64,000 nt of DNA from Nageia nagi (Eukaryota > Pinophyta): assembly GCA_050084985.1 (NCBI GenBank), contig JBITNC010000002.1, positions 19,344,001 through 19,408,000 on the forward strand, in the 5' to 3' direction. The notes beneath the pieces were generated by a model that saw only the letters and a program-made list of their open reading frames with translations, ran no database searches and had not been told where the DNA came from. The first letter of the stretch is position 1. Every line of letters begins with the position of its first letter. Shown piece after piece: positions 33,858-44,044 of this stretch. The position numbers and the translations under genes are program-made.

Positions 33858-34000
33858 CAATGTTTGATTAAACCACATCTCAATACCATTTGATTAGTCA
33901 AGTCTCAACGTTGTTTGATAATTTAAGATTTAAGCAATGTTCGATTACACATGTATCAACAATGTTCAATTAACCTGGGATATCAATGATGCATGATAGT
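33858..34000 (+). repeat. Degenerate minisatellite, 22-29 bp units
   Basis: Five or six imperfect units with starts near 33858, 33881, 33906, 33935, 33957 and 33984, each beginning CAA and carrying TGTTTGATTA, CATTTGATTA, TGTTTGATAA, TGTTCGATTA or TGTTCAATTA. Confidence 0.6.
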
Positions 34001-34501
34001 AACGTGCATTCTAAGCATCATTTGATATTGATGATATTACATTAACCTCGATTTTCTTGGGTTCACAACGTTGTATGCAATTCAAACATCTATCTCATCT
34101 ATCAAGAACGCCATTAATGGTCTGGGCTAGTTAAATTTTATTTAAAGGTTTATACATAGGTTGATTAACCCATAAGTCATATCACATGCTTCCATTTTGA
34201 ACATTGCTAACCATCGTACATGCATCCATTAATATGATGGTTAATCAAATGTTACTTAGAATTCTATACATAGGTTGATTAACCCCTAACCAATATAGTT
34301 GAATATGTGTGAAGGATTATTGGGTTACTCGAACTTTATTTAGCTAGATAGATGAAGTTTGATTAACCCCCTTTAAATATATGAAAAAATGGTCATTCTC
34401 TTTTGCATTATTGTATGCATGTTGGGACATTGATGTTGCAGGGAGCTCTTGGATGGGTAAAGAAGCTTGACCAGGTAGCTTTTACAATTCTCGGGCTTTG
34501 T

Positions 34502-34800
34502 TTATTCCTTATTTTGGAGTCCATGAGTATCTGCATGTATTTGGGTGTTTTTTAGTACAAGTTTCTGCTCATTCTTCATCTTGCACTCCATGAGAGTTTG
34601 CAAATTTTTTATGAATGCCTTTTTTTTATAACCTATGATCATTTCATTCCATGAGACTGAATTTCGATGAGGGTTGGTTCCATATTTTACATCCATGTCT
34701 ATTAAGGGATTTACAAATGCAACATTCAATGAAAAATCATTCTCAAATACTCTTTGATGTATTTCCATAACCTTCTTCTAGAATTGCCATGGTGGTACAT
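34502..34800 (-). pseudogene. PPR protein remnant
   Basis: The minus strand reads VMEIHQRVFENDFSLNVAFV, NPLIDMDVKYG and NSVSWNEMIIGYKKKAFIK. This is the diagnostic plant PLS-type PPR signature: IHxRVxxxGF, NxLIDMYAKCG and NxVSWNxMIxGY. PPR proteins bind organellar RNA. The frame is open over 88 codons. It joins the chimeric repeats upstream (34.69-35.69 kb). Confidence 0.82.
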
Positions 34801-35690
34801 ACTAAAATCGGTTCACATCCCTCATAACAATATCCCTTGCAATGATATTAAAGATAAACTTGGTTGTAGTATGGGTAGTCATTACATACTCGAAGGTTCT
34901 TTAAAAATATAATAATGGTTCTAGAGGCAATCTTTAACAACCTAAATGTAATTGCAACTGCAACATTCAATGAAAAACCATTCTCAACTACTCTTTGATG
35001 TATGTAAAAAACCTTCTTCTAGAATTAGCATTATGGTACATACTAAAATTGGATTACATCCCTCACAACAATGTCCCTTACAATAATCTTGGAGATAAAC
35101 TTGTTTGGAATATGGCCATTCATTTCATACTCAAAGGTTCTTCACAAATCTAATAATGGTTCCAGAGGCACATTCTTTAACAACCTAAAAGTAATTACCA
35201 ATTGCAACATTCGATGAAAAACCAATGTCAACTACTCTTTTATGTATGTCCATAACCTTTTTCTAGAACTGCCATAATGAAATACTAAAATCGGTTCACA
35301 TCCCTCATAATAGTGTCCCTTGCAATAATCTTGGAGATAAACTTGGTTGTAGTGTGGCTAGTCATTGCATACTCAAAGGTTATTCACAAATCTAATAATG
35401 GTTCCAAAGGTAGTCTTTAACATTCTAAATGTTATTGCCAACCAAAACATTCAATGAAAAATCATTCTCAACTACTCTTTGGTGTATGTCCAAAACCTTC
35501 TTTTGAAACTACCATGGTGGTACACACTAAAATCAGATCACATCCCTCACAATAATGTCCCTTGTAATAATCTTGGAGATAAACTTAGTTACAATATGGC
35601 CAGTCATTGGATAGTCAAAGGTTGTTCAAAAATCTAATAATGGTTCCATATGCATAGTCTTTAACAACCTCAATGTAATTAGCAACTTTT
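34690..35690 (-). repeat. Four 241-bp chimeric DYW/PPR tandem repeats
   Basis: The anchor TCTTTGATGTAT-like word stands at 34751, 34992, 35236 and 35476: spacings 241, 244 and 240 bp. On the minus strand each unit reads a DYW-domain C-terminal half (GTIIRFVKNL, NGHIPNKFISKIIVRDIVVR, DVIQF) followed by the start of a PPR (VMDIHKRVV, GFSSNVAIGN). The zinc-binding DCH of DYW domains appears as NGH in one unit. Stops and frameshifts are present in all units. Confidence 0.88.
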
Positions 35691-35931
35691 TTCTATGCTA
35701 ATAGAGAAATAATTCTTTATCATTAACCTACACATCATGGAACACATGTATTGTATTTGAAATATACACACTACCTTAATCTCACTTGAAATTTTTTCTA
35801 ATTTTTCATATATCTCTTATATGTGGATATGGCTTGTCTCCTATAAGAACACCATGTACCCTTTTTTCAAATTTAGTTTAACTACATCCAATTATCTCCT
35901 TGATTCCTGTATCTATCATCAACATTCTTAT
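35690..35931 (-). pseudogene. E/DYW domain start of a PPR gene, cut by copy B
   Basis: The minus strand reads IKEIIGCS, a stop, TKFEKRVHGVLIGDKPYPHI and later VNDKELFLY, matching the E to DYW transition of plant PPR editing factors (GCSWIE...VHxFxxGDxSHP). The sequence stops at 35931, exactly where the LTR of copy B begins. The DYW C-terminus follows in the repeat array downstream (minus sense). The DYW domain is the catalytic part for organellar C-to-U editing in family members. Confidence 0.85.
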
Positions 35932-36497
35932 TGTAGACACCTAAAAATGAATTATTATTTATTAAATAATTCATTTTAGAACCTTAATGATGTATTCTAT
36001 GAAAAGGGGTTAAATAATACCCAAGGTCATATCAAAGCTATGTAATATGTCTAGTGGACCCTTATGGCGTGTACAAGCGGTCAAAAGGATCAAAGTCATG
36101 TAAACTTGTATAATATATAAAGGCATCAATTGATGACCTTAAAATTTATGGGAAAATGAATATGAGGAGGACTCTAGAGAGATTCTAGCATATGTTACAT
36201 CACTTTGTTATGCACAAATATTATTTGTAAGTTATATCTTATATTTGCTATCTAATGATTCTTTCATTTGCTCATCGCTACATGCTTGATTGCATCTATT
36301 ATATTGCTTATTTTAGGTCACTAATGGCATACCTCTTTTAGGCCACCAATTGTGTGCAATTGAATGAATGTATGCTCATATATTTCTGTTATTTATTATT
36401 ACCATATTTTAGATATATGCAAAAATAAGAAACAAGTAGAAAAATAGTGCATTAATTAACCCATATAAACAATTTTATGCATTATTTTTGGTCTACA
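35932..36497 (+). repeat. 5' LTR of Tat copy B
   Basis: 566 bp. TGTAGACACC at the left and GGTCTACA at the right form a 7-bp inverted end (TGTAGAC/GTCTACA). U3 starts with the inverted repeat AATGAATTATT/AATAATTCATT. A TATA-like AATATATAAAGGCAT lies near 36111-36125. It aligns with the LTR of copy A. Confidence 0.9.
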
Positions 36498-36520
36498 TTT
36501 TGGTGAACCTGTATGTTCAA
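36498..36520 (+). promoter_or_regulatory. Putative primer-binding site of copy B
   Basis: TTTTGGTGAACCTGTATG follows the LTR. TTTTGG is the standard spacer and PBS start (TGGCGCC in many Tat elements), but the rest is too decayed to name the tRNA. Confidence 0.4.
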
Positions 36521-36690
36521 TTAGTTTTACCCTTCCGATGAGATCTCATGAAACCCTTGTATCGGATCTATGCCATCAATGATATACATTATTATTCTTA
36601 GGCTGTTAGCAATGTGGAAATGGAGCATATTATGCCCCTCTTCAGGAACTAAACACAAACATATCCAAAATGCAAAAATAAATAGCAACA

Positions 36691-37690
36691 ATGAATAGTT
36701 CAGGTAGTTCAACATCTGGTTCTGCTATCCAAGCTAGGCTTTCTAATATCACACAATCACAAAGTTTGAATGAATATGATGGCATTTTTACTTCATCTTT
36801 AATGGATGACATCTGCAATTTTCCCCTACCACTTGACCATAGGCCCCCAAGTTTGAGATGATTAGCAGTGAACAAGATCCTAAACAACATCTCATTAGCT
36901 TTCAAGAGGAGTGCTTGCTAAAGTTAGAATCAAAGGAGAAATTGATGGCAAAATTATTTCAAAGGAGTTTGAAAGGGGATTCTAGTCAATGGTTCTACTC
37001 TCTACCTAAGAATTCGATTAATTCGTTCAAGATCATAGTTAAAGCATACATGGGCCAATACAACCACAATATCAAGGAGCAAAGCAATGTGTCTAGATTA
37101 TACATAATTCGACAAGGAAGCAATGAAACCCTAGAGAAGTATAATTCTATGCTTTAAAAAGGTATGGCAATCTATTCAAAGTAAATTAGCTAAGCATGAA
37201 ATTTGTGCTATTTTTCATGAATCTATTATACCTATTCTTCATTTGCCTGCTCTTAGCACTAAAGATATAGGTTTTAGTGTACTAGTCCAACATTTATTGC
37301 AAAAAGTGAAGGTATTATTAGCTTTGGGTGATCTTAATATGAACCTAACCCTTTTATCAAAGAAAATTGAAAAACAAATGCAATGAAAGATGAAAAATTG
37401 GTACATATGGCAGATAGATCTACTTCTCCTCCAAAGTTGCAATGGTCTAATACTACAAAAGAGAATTCATATACATTTTTGGTACAACCATATATTATTT
37501 TGAGCGATTTAATGTATAAAGGACTTTTATGTCCCCTTGAATGCTCTCCTCAAGATGATATTACCCCCATGGGGTGCTTTGATGCCTATTGCACTTACCA
37601 AAGAAGAGGGTATGCTAGAAATTTTTGCAAGACATTAGAGATACTAATATTGGAGCTTATCGAGAAAGAGGGTGTAAATTGATGAAAGCC
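36691..37690 (+). pseudogene. gag of Tat copy B
   Basis: An ATG at 36691 reads MNSSGSSTSGSAIQARLSN and continues to 36850. After a frameshift, the open frame 36858-37157 has MISSEQDPKQHLISFQEECL, FQRSLKGDSSQWFYSLPK and YIIRQGSNETLEKYN, the core of a gypsy capsid (LKGxAxxWFxSLPxxSI...FxxF). A later open frame, 37383-37682, has CTYQRRGYARNFCKT, which fits the zinc-knuckle-like end of Tat gag (CxYHxxxGHxTxxC) with the first histidine replaced. It carries two frame breaks. No gag is present in copy A. Confidence 0.82.
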
Positions 37691-37721
37691 TTACCAACTA
37701 AGTGCCTATAATTATGCTAAT

Positions 37722-38560
37722 TTGAGAAGAAGATGCCCACACCATGTTCCAAATCCAGTCATAATGGAACAAGAAAGTATCCCACCTAATACTAAAATTT
37801 ATAGCATGATTGATCAATTGAAAAATACACTTGCAAAAACTAGTCTATATGATCTTATTTCTACTTCTCAAGTTCATAGAGATTTATTATATGCCTTGTT
37901 TAAAAATGAAATTGTTCCTACTAATATTTCAATTTCCATATTTTCTAAAAAAATTAGAATCGTTAAGGTATGTGATGCTATTTTTTTTACCAATCTGAAA
38001 AGCTCAACCAAGAATTGTTAGATGAACATTCAGCTTTATATATCACACCTATGGTTGATGGATGCGAAGTTAAACAAAAAATGGTAGATAATGGATCAAC
38101 TATAAATGTATACTCTGATCATTTTTTGATTCAATTACAAATGAAAGGTGTAGAAATCCCTCCATTAGAAGAAGCTACTCTCAAAATTAGGGCCTATGAA
38201 AGCTTATCAAAGAAACCATTGGGAATAGCTACAATTTTGATTACTATAGGTGTCAAGACTATAGAAGAAAAATTTCAAGTTGTAGAGTCCAAGTTATCAT
38301 ATAACATGTTATTAAGGAGACCTTGGATGTAATATTATCCACATTACATGGAATATTAAAGTTCAAATTCTAAGGTGAAGTACATACAATTTTGGGAGAT
38401 CCTAAACCATATGCACTCTATAATGTTGCTAATTTTGAATATCTTACCATATTACCACCATGATATGAGAAAGAACCCTTGGAATATCCTACACTAGGGG
38501 AAATTGTATTAAAATAGGTCTATATCATAGAGACAGGTAAGGGAACCTACAAAATTGATG
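37722..38560 (+). pseudogene. Aspartic protease region of Tat copy B
   Basis: The frame at 37722-38021 has IPPNTKIYSMIDQLKNTLAK, a linker, and SLYDLISTSQVHRDLLYALF. The frame at 38015-38332 has SALYITPMVDGCEVKQKM, then VDNGSTINVY with the catalytic D-x-G-S motif intact, VEIPPLEEATLKIRAYESL, GIATILITIGVKTIEEKF and LSYNMLLRRPWM. These frames are adjacent with a small overlap, separated by one frameshift, and are good copies of the retropepsin-like region of Tat elements. It processes the Gag-Pol polyprotein. Confidence 0.85.
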
Positions 38561-38792
38561 ACACAAACTTGTTCCCATCCATAAAAGATTTGGTATGACC
38601 TTGGATGTTAGCTATTGAGGGTCAATAGCAATGTGCAATACTACTAACAGGCTACCAATGGCATGAAAATATGGAGACAATGACCAATCTTACTCTTCCT
38701 TGTCTGAAATGCCAAACCATGCCTCTTGAATAGACATACCATCATCTTCTGAACTAGGTAAGATCTTTCCCTCTTCATTTGTTTATAAGTAC

Positions 38793-39470
38793 ATGGTTCA
38801 AAATTACAAATACAAAGGGGGGATTTAGGAAAATATGAACAAGTAATGCCTACTTTTCTTGATACTTCTAAGTCTCAAATGAGAAAAATTGGCTTGGGTA
38901 GTGATGGTAAAGTAAAATAAAAATGGGGTCCTATCAAATTTGTTAAAGATTGCAATTTGATAGAGTTATCTAATGATATTGATGTAGATACATTGATTGA
39001 TGATTCTATACCTCTTGAATTTGACTATTTTAGTACTAATGATGATCTTCTTAAATACTTGGGTGAACATTTAGAATTGCCTAAATCTAATGAGAAATGC
39101 AAAGCAACTTATATCCTTAATGAATGTGCTTATTTTGATCAAGAGATCAATTTTCATGAAGTATTGCAAGTTTAGCTATTAGATGCAGCTGAGGATGATG
39201 TACAAAGTATGGAAGAATTTCCTTCCTTGCAAAAGAAATAAGATCTTGCATTTCCATAAGAGGAGTTGACACCCATCAATATTGGCACTTCAGATGATGA
39301 AACATGGATACAAATTGGAGCAACCCTACCTCCTCCATAATAAGAAAGGTACAAAAATAAATTCATTGAATATTCTAAGAATTTTGGTTGGTCTTATGAT
39401 GATATGCCAGGTTTATATCCTTCATTTATTATGCATAATTTACCATTGAAATATGAAGACAAGCTTATAA
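38793..39470 (+). pseudogene. Acidic linker preceding RT, copy B
   Basis: The open frame 38957-39175 reads IELSNDIDVDTLIDDSIPLE and YFSTNDDLLKYLGEHLELPK, nearly identical to copy A. The following part has EEFPSLQKK and, after the stop at 39257-39259 that is shared with copy A, EELTPINIGTSDDETWIQIG. The left edge of copy A/B similarity is at 38793, and the sequence before it (38.59-38.79 kb) differs. Confidence 0.75.
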
Positions 39471-39479
39471 AATAAAAAA

Positions 39480-40330
39480 CCAAGAAATATGCATCCTTCC
39501 AAGGCATTAATAGTTAAGAAAGAGATTAAGAAATATTTGAATGCTAGATTAATAAGGCCAATTGACTATTTTGAATGATTGGCTAACATTGTCCCTATTT
39601 GTAAACCAACTAGTAAGATTTAGGTATGTATTGATTTTCATGATATTAATAATGCTTTTCTGAAAGATGATTTTTCATTACCTAATATTGATATGATTGT
39701 TGATAGTATAGCTGGTCATGATACATTACCACATTTGGATGGATTTTCTTGCTATAACCAAATATTGATTAACCCTGATGACCAACATAAAATAACTTTT
39801 ACTACCCTTGGGGTAATTTTTGTTGAAAGGTCATGCCTAATAGAATTAAAACTGTAGGAGCTACGTATAAAGAAGCAATGGTCACCATGTTTCATGAGCA
39901 CATTCACAATACTATGGAGGTATATGTTGATGACATCTAGTCAAATCCAAATAAGGACAAGATCATCTACAAGCACTTGAAGAGGTATTCACCATTTTAC
40001 AAATGTACAAATTAAGAATTAAACCTCAAAAATGTGCATTTGGTGTTCTTGTAGTAAATTATTATGATTTATGATTTTTAATCAAGGAATAGAAGTAGAC
40101 CCTAAGAAGGTTAAAGCCATTATTAGTATGCCTCCACCCAAAAACTTGAAATAATTAAGGAGCCTCCAAGGTAAAATAAAGTCAGTTACAAGATTCATTT
40201 CACAACTTGGAGACAAGTATAGGCCATTCCCCCATTTGCTCAAATTTTTGTCAAGTTTGTATGGGGTGACAATTGCCAAAAAGTGTTGGAGTATATCAAA
40301 CAATATTTTCTTAATCCTCCTATCCTAGTG
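39480..40330 (+). pseudogene. Reverse transcriptase of Tat copy B
   Basis: Frames read NARLIRPIDYFE-type text near 39540, DDFSLPNIDMIVDSIAGHDT, GFSCYNQILINPDDQHKI, and after a frameshift in the poly-C run near 39808, MEVYVDDI near 39921. YVDD is intact; a one-base loss follows directly after it. The stops at 40065-40067 (TGA) and 40152-40154 (TAA) have the same places in copy A. Confidence 0.88.
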
Positions 40331-40700
40331 CCCATTGATTTTTCAAAACTTGCTTACTTAGACATCTAAGCCACATTATATGCATTGGGCACAATGCTTT
40401 GTCAAAAAGATATAGAAAATAAGGAAAAATCCATCTATTATCTTAGCAAAATGTTGATTGGTTATGATACTAGATACACTCCTATGGAAAACATTTGCTA
40501 TGGTATTGTCTTCACTACTAAAAAATTAAGTCATTATTTATTATATTGCACTACATTTGTTATTAGTCTTGTTAACCCATTGAAATACCTTCTAGCTAAG
40601 TAACATCTATTAGGTAGACTTGCAAAATGGATAATGTTATTACAAGAATTCGATATCAATGTTGTAAAGCAAAAGTCTATCAAAGGCTAAGCCATTGTAA
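40330..40700 (+). pseudogene. First RNase H of Tat copy B
   Basis: The frame 40385-40603 reads GTMLCQKDIENKEKSIYYLS, KMLIGYDTRYTPMENICYGI and FTTKKLSHYLLYCTTFVISL. It is the gypsy RNase H/tether domain and is better kept than its counterpart in copy A. Confidence 0.85.
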
Positions 40701-40864
40701 ATCTGATAGTTGATTTCCTTCAAGATTGGGAGTTAGTCATCCATGAAGAATTTCTAGACAAATATCAAGGTGATCCACATTGCAAATGGCATGTAGACCT
40801 TCTAGAGGGCCACCATTGATGTAACTTTGATGAGAGCTTGATCCTCGATGACTAAATATGCATC

Positions 40865-41150
40865 ATGGAAGATGAACCCACTATTTGGACCCTATATTTT
40901 GATGGTTCAAAATGCTCCCATGGAGTAGGAGCAAGTATTATCTTGGTATCTCGCACAAATGAGGTAATCCCTATGGCTTACAAACTTAGTTTTAATTACA
41001 CAAATAATATGGCTAAATATGAGGCATTGATATTAGGATTGAAAGCTATTGTAAATTTGAAAATCAAGGATATAGAGATATATGGGGATTCATAGCTTGT
41101 TGTCAATCAAGTGTAAGATTTCTTTGATACTAAGGATGAAAAGTTAAATC
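40865..41150 (+). pseudogene. Second (archaeal-type) RNase H of Tat copy B
   Basis: An open frame of 76 codons reads MEDEPTIWTLYFDGSKCSHG, VGASIILVSRTNEVIPMAYK, NNMAKYEALILGLKAIV and IEIYGDS, then a stop (41093-41095) shared with copy A. The catalytic D, E, D residues are present. A second RNase H after the gypsy RNase H marks the Tat lineage. Confidence 0.88.
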
Positions 41151-41582
41151 CTTATAGAATTTTGGTGATTGATTTATTAGATCAATTGATAGTATACTAT
41201 TCAAAATATTCCAAGAACTAATAATAGGTATGCAGATGGAATGGCAAGTGCAGCCTCTCTAGCAACAATTGAGATTGAGGATGAAGAAACCAGCCTCACA
41301 ATTCATAAGTTAAGCTCTCCTTCTTATGTGGATTATATGGATAAAATTCAAGCTTATCTTATTATGGAAAATTAGTACTTTGATATCTATAATTATTTAA
41401 AAAATCAAACCATTCTTGAAATTTTTGATAGAAATGAAAGATTGAGATTGAAAAGAATCACAATAAGATATGTAATTATTGGTGAAGTCTTATATAGGAG
41501 GTCATTTGATTGTGCATTACTAAGATGTTTAACACAAGATGAGATAGATACTACCTTAAAATAAGCTCATGATGGTTTATGT
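41150..41582 (+). pseudogene. Start of integrase of Tat copy B, truncated
   Basis: RNase H tail and linker run to the zinc-binding domain, where the text KXAHDGLC stops at 41582 and unrelated AT-rich DNA follows. The same sequence in copy A continues GGHFHVKALHTKI. The truncation is therefore a deletion or insertion breakpoint. Confidence 0.8.
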
Positions 41583-41788
41583 AACTATATTGATTTTGAA
41601 ATTTTTATTTTATTTTTTATAGTAGTCCATCTTTTCATATTTATACATTGAAATTAGATTTAATGTTTATGGGATTCCTTTCCATCACTAAGGATTTTTG
41701 GGATCTTCTTTTTTCCACTTGAGAGGTTTAACACCCACTTTATCTCCTACTCCCCTCACATGATTTGATAATTTTTTATTTTTTCATA

Positions 41789-41826
<38 letters not shown>

Positions 41827-42470
41827 GTGTGTGTGTATACATAAAATTATAGGTATATATATAAAGCATGTGTGTAGATATAAAACCTTTGCATATATAT
41901 AAAAATAAGTGAAAAAATCTAAGTTCAAATATATATACATGAAAAAGATATTTTAAATATTTAAACCTAGGTTGCTTATCTTAGTTTTCAATGTCTTAAA
42001 CAATAGAATAGAATTCCATTCATCAACATGTCTTCATAATTTTTAATTTAACTTCTTTGATTGATATACAGACATAATATAATGGAGTAGAGTGGAAGGT
42101 TTAAATGGAAAATGATGGTGACATTTTGATATATGCATAATGTTTGTCATCGATGATCAACAGGTCAACTACAACATAGGGGAGGGTTATGCAACCAGAT
42201 TCAAAGGGTAGAGTCGAGCATAAGGTCACCAGACTAGTTTTTCTTTTAATATGATAACCACATTGAAAGCATATTTACATTTTCAATTGTTGCTACATAT
42301 AACTAAAATAGATTATTTTCCATATCTGTTTAGTTTTCTTTAATTGTTTAATAAGGCATTATCTAGCTATGGGACTAATTTTCCCCTTACAACTTGGAAT
42401 TTTCCTAGACGTTTGACATCCTAGCACATTGACCAAAAATATTATTTGGCTTAGTTCATTTTCTAGCAAG
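41583..42470. other. AT-rich spacer with a dinucleotide microsatellite
   Basis: (AT)15 occupies 41795-41824, directly followed by (TG)5. The rest is AT-rich with no recognised coding or RNA feature. It separates the truncation point of copy B from the palindrome cluster. Confidence 0.6.
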
Positions 42471-42477
42471 CATCTAA

Positions 42478-42800
42478 GCATATTTGCAAAGTTATTCGAT
42501 CATATTAGCTTTGTAAATATGCAAACATACATTTAAAAAAATCTATTAAATATTTATTAAGCTAATATATGTCATATTACCTTTGCAAATATGTAAACAT
42601 GAAAACATATGGTGCATGATTTGTGAAGCTATTCAATAATATTAGCTTCATGAATACATAAAGATAAATTAAAATAAAGAAAACTTGATTGCATATTCAT
42701 GAAGATAATATGTCATATTAGCTTCATGAATATGCAATCATGAAAGAACCTAGCCCATATTTGTGAAGCTAATATGAGATCTTATCTTCATGAATCTGCA
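42478..42800. repeat. Cluster of five related palindromes
   Basis: Five dyads lie in about 320 bp: 42478-42522 (GCATATTTGCAAAG/CTTTGTAAATATGC), about 42555-42594 (eroded left arm), 42621-42655 (TTGTGAAGCTATT/AATATTAGCTTCATGAA), 42686-42740 (55 nt, two arms TGATTGCATATTCATGAAG and CTTCATGAATATGCAATCA, nearly perfect) and 42757-42797. All share the core GCTAATATG/CATATTAGC flanked by TTTGCAAA or TTCATGAA. The spacing is 70-90 bp. Nature unknown. Confidence 0.85.
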
Positions 42801-42999
42801 AATATTTTTTTTGTAAAAGGGGAATAATTCTTCCTAATGTACCACCTTGAATGACATTGAAGACATGGCATTATTGTTTCTCATTTTGAAACAAATCCTT
42901 GCCCTAAACCCTCGTTTATTTCACTCCAAACCAAAAGGAGAAACCTTGAGTTGAGGAGAAGAATCTTGTATATGCAACAAATGTATTTAATTCCTTCAA

Positions 43000-43920
43000 G
43001 TAAGTAGTGTAAACCTAGTTTATTTTGTATTTTGCATGCATATCTACTAGGGAAAGATTATAACAACAACATTAGATGAAAACCCACTTTTAAGTACTCT
43101 TTGATAGATGCCCATTACTTCTTCTAGAATTCCTATATCAAATAATTACTGGACCTTTTGTATTCTTTTGATATTTTGGATGTATATCAAGCAAGGCATT
43201 GACAATAACAACATTTGATGAAAACACACTTTCAACTACTCATTGATATATATCCATATAGGTTCCTCTAGAGCTTCATAATGTAATAAGAGCCACTCAT
43301 TCCATTAAAGTAATTGTAGCCCTCTTCCACTTGATTTGCATGGTTTGATTGAAGTTGAATACATACAAAGGCTATACTATTAGGGTTGGTTCCCACATGA
43401 TGAAATCATACTTGCCAATTTCCATGAGAGGAGGATCCTGAGAAAAAGTTTAAGGTATGCCTCATGTATTCTTACATATTTTGCATTCATATTTATTAAG
43501 GAATTTGCAATGACAATACTCAATGAAAAACCATTTTAAACCTACTATTTCATTGATGTACATACGTTCTTCTTGAGCTTCCATGGTGACATATGTTGAA
43601 AGAATATTAAAAAAGGTTACAAATTTTATTTTAGGGCTAACAATTGTATCTTCTTAAAAAGTATATAAATCCTTTTCAAAATATTGATTTTGTGCATAGC
43701 TTGTAATCATTGTTATCCATGAAACTTTGTTTGCATCATGTATCTTGTTGAATAATTCCTATGACTTTTGGATTCTCTTACATTTTGCATATATGTATAT
43801 TAGGGTATTCACAACCATAAATTAGATGAAAAACTATTTTAAACAACTCTTTTATGGATTTTTGTATCTTTTTCTAGACCTCCTATAGTGGCATAATATG
43901 ATGTAAACAATGAACTATAT
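43000..43920 (-). pseudogene. PPR motifs, 5' part of a decayed PPR gene
   Basis: Minus-strand frames read LEKDTKIHKRVV and FSSNLWL near 43860-43800, YMMQTKFHG near 43735-43715, NGFSLSIVIANSLINMNAK and YVRIHEAY near 43550-43470, and GILEEVMGIYQRVLKSGFSS near 43130-43065. These are PPR half-motifs (IHxRVxxxGF, NSLIDMYAKCG, MxxxNVVSW) with frameshifts between. They come after the E/DYW remnant of another copy (44.05-44.30 kb), so they start a second gene copy. Confidence 0.78.
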
Positions 43921-44044
43921 TATCTATTTGTACAAATATTTATCAACAACACTTTTTGAAAAAATCAAATGAAATATGTTTCCTTTTTACCACCTAAATC
44001 TGAAAGCATTCATCATGTAATTATGAAAGAATATATAAATATTA

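Larger units (their letters stand above)
32640..34480. other. CG-retaining, non-repeat-like island
   Basis: Composition changes abruptly: GCGTTCGCGC, GTCGAC, TCTCGGGGTACCC, GTAGATCGCC and many other CG-containing words occur here, while the rest of the window has almost none. No retroelement protein is found. It contains diverged 189-bp direct repeats, a 30-bp tandem repeat and a short degenerate minisatellite (listed separately). It may be low-copy DNA or the unmethylated flank of a gene. No convincing exon chain was found. Confidence 0.6.
35932..41582 (+). mobile_element. Tat-type gypsy retrotransposon, copy B (3' end missing)
   Basis: 5' LTR (35932-36497), gag, protease, linker, RT, RNase H, second RNase H and the start of the integrase zinc-binding domain, where the match to copy A stops abruptly after GATGGTTTATGT at 41582. 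It therefore lacks most of the integrase, the 3' UTR and the 3' LTR. It is inserted in a minus-strand PPR pseudogene (35931). No right flank with a target duplication exists. Confidence 0.85.
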
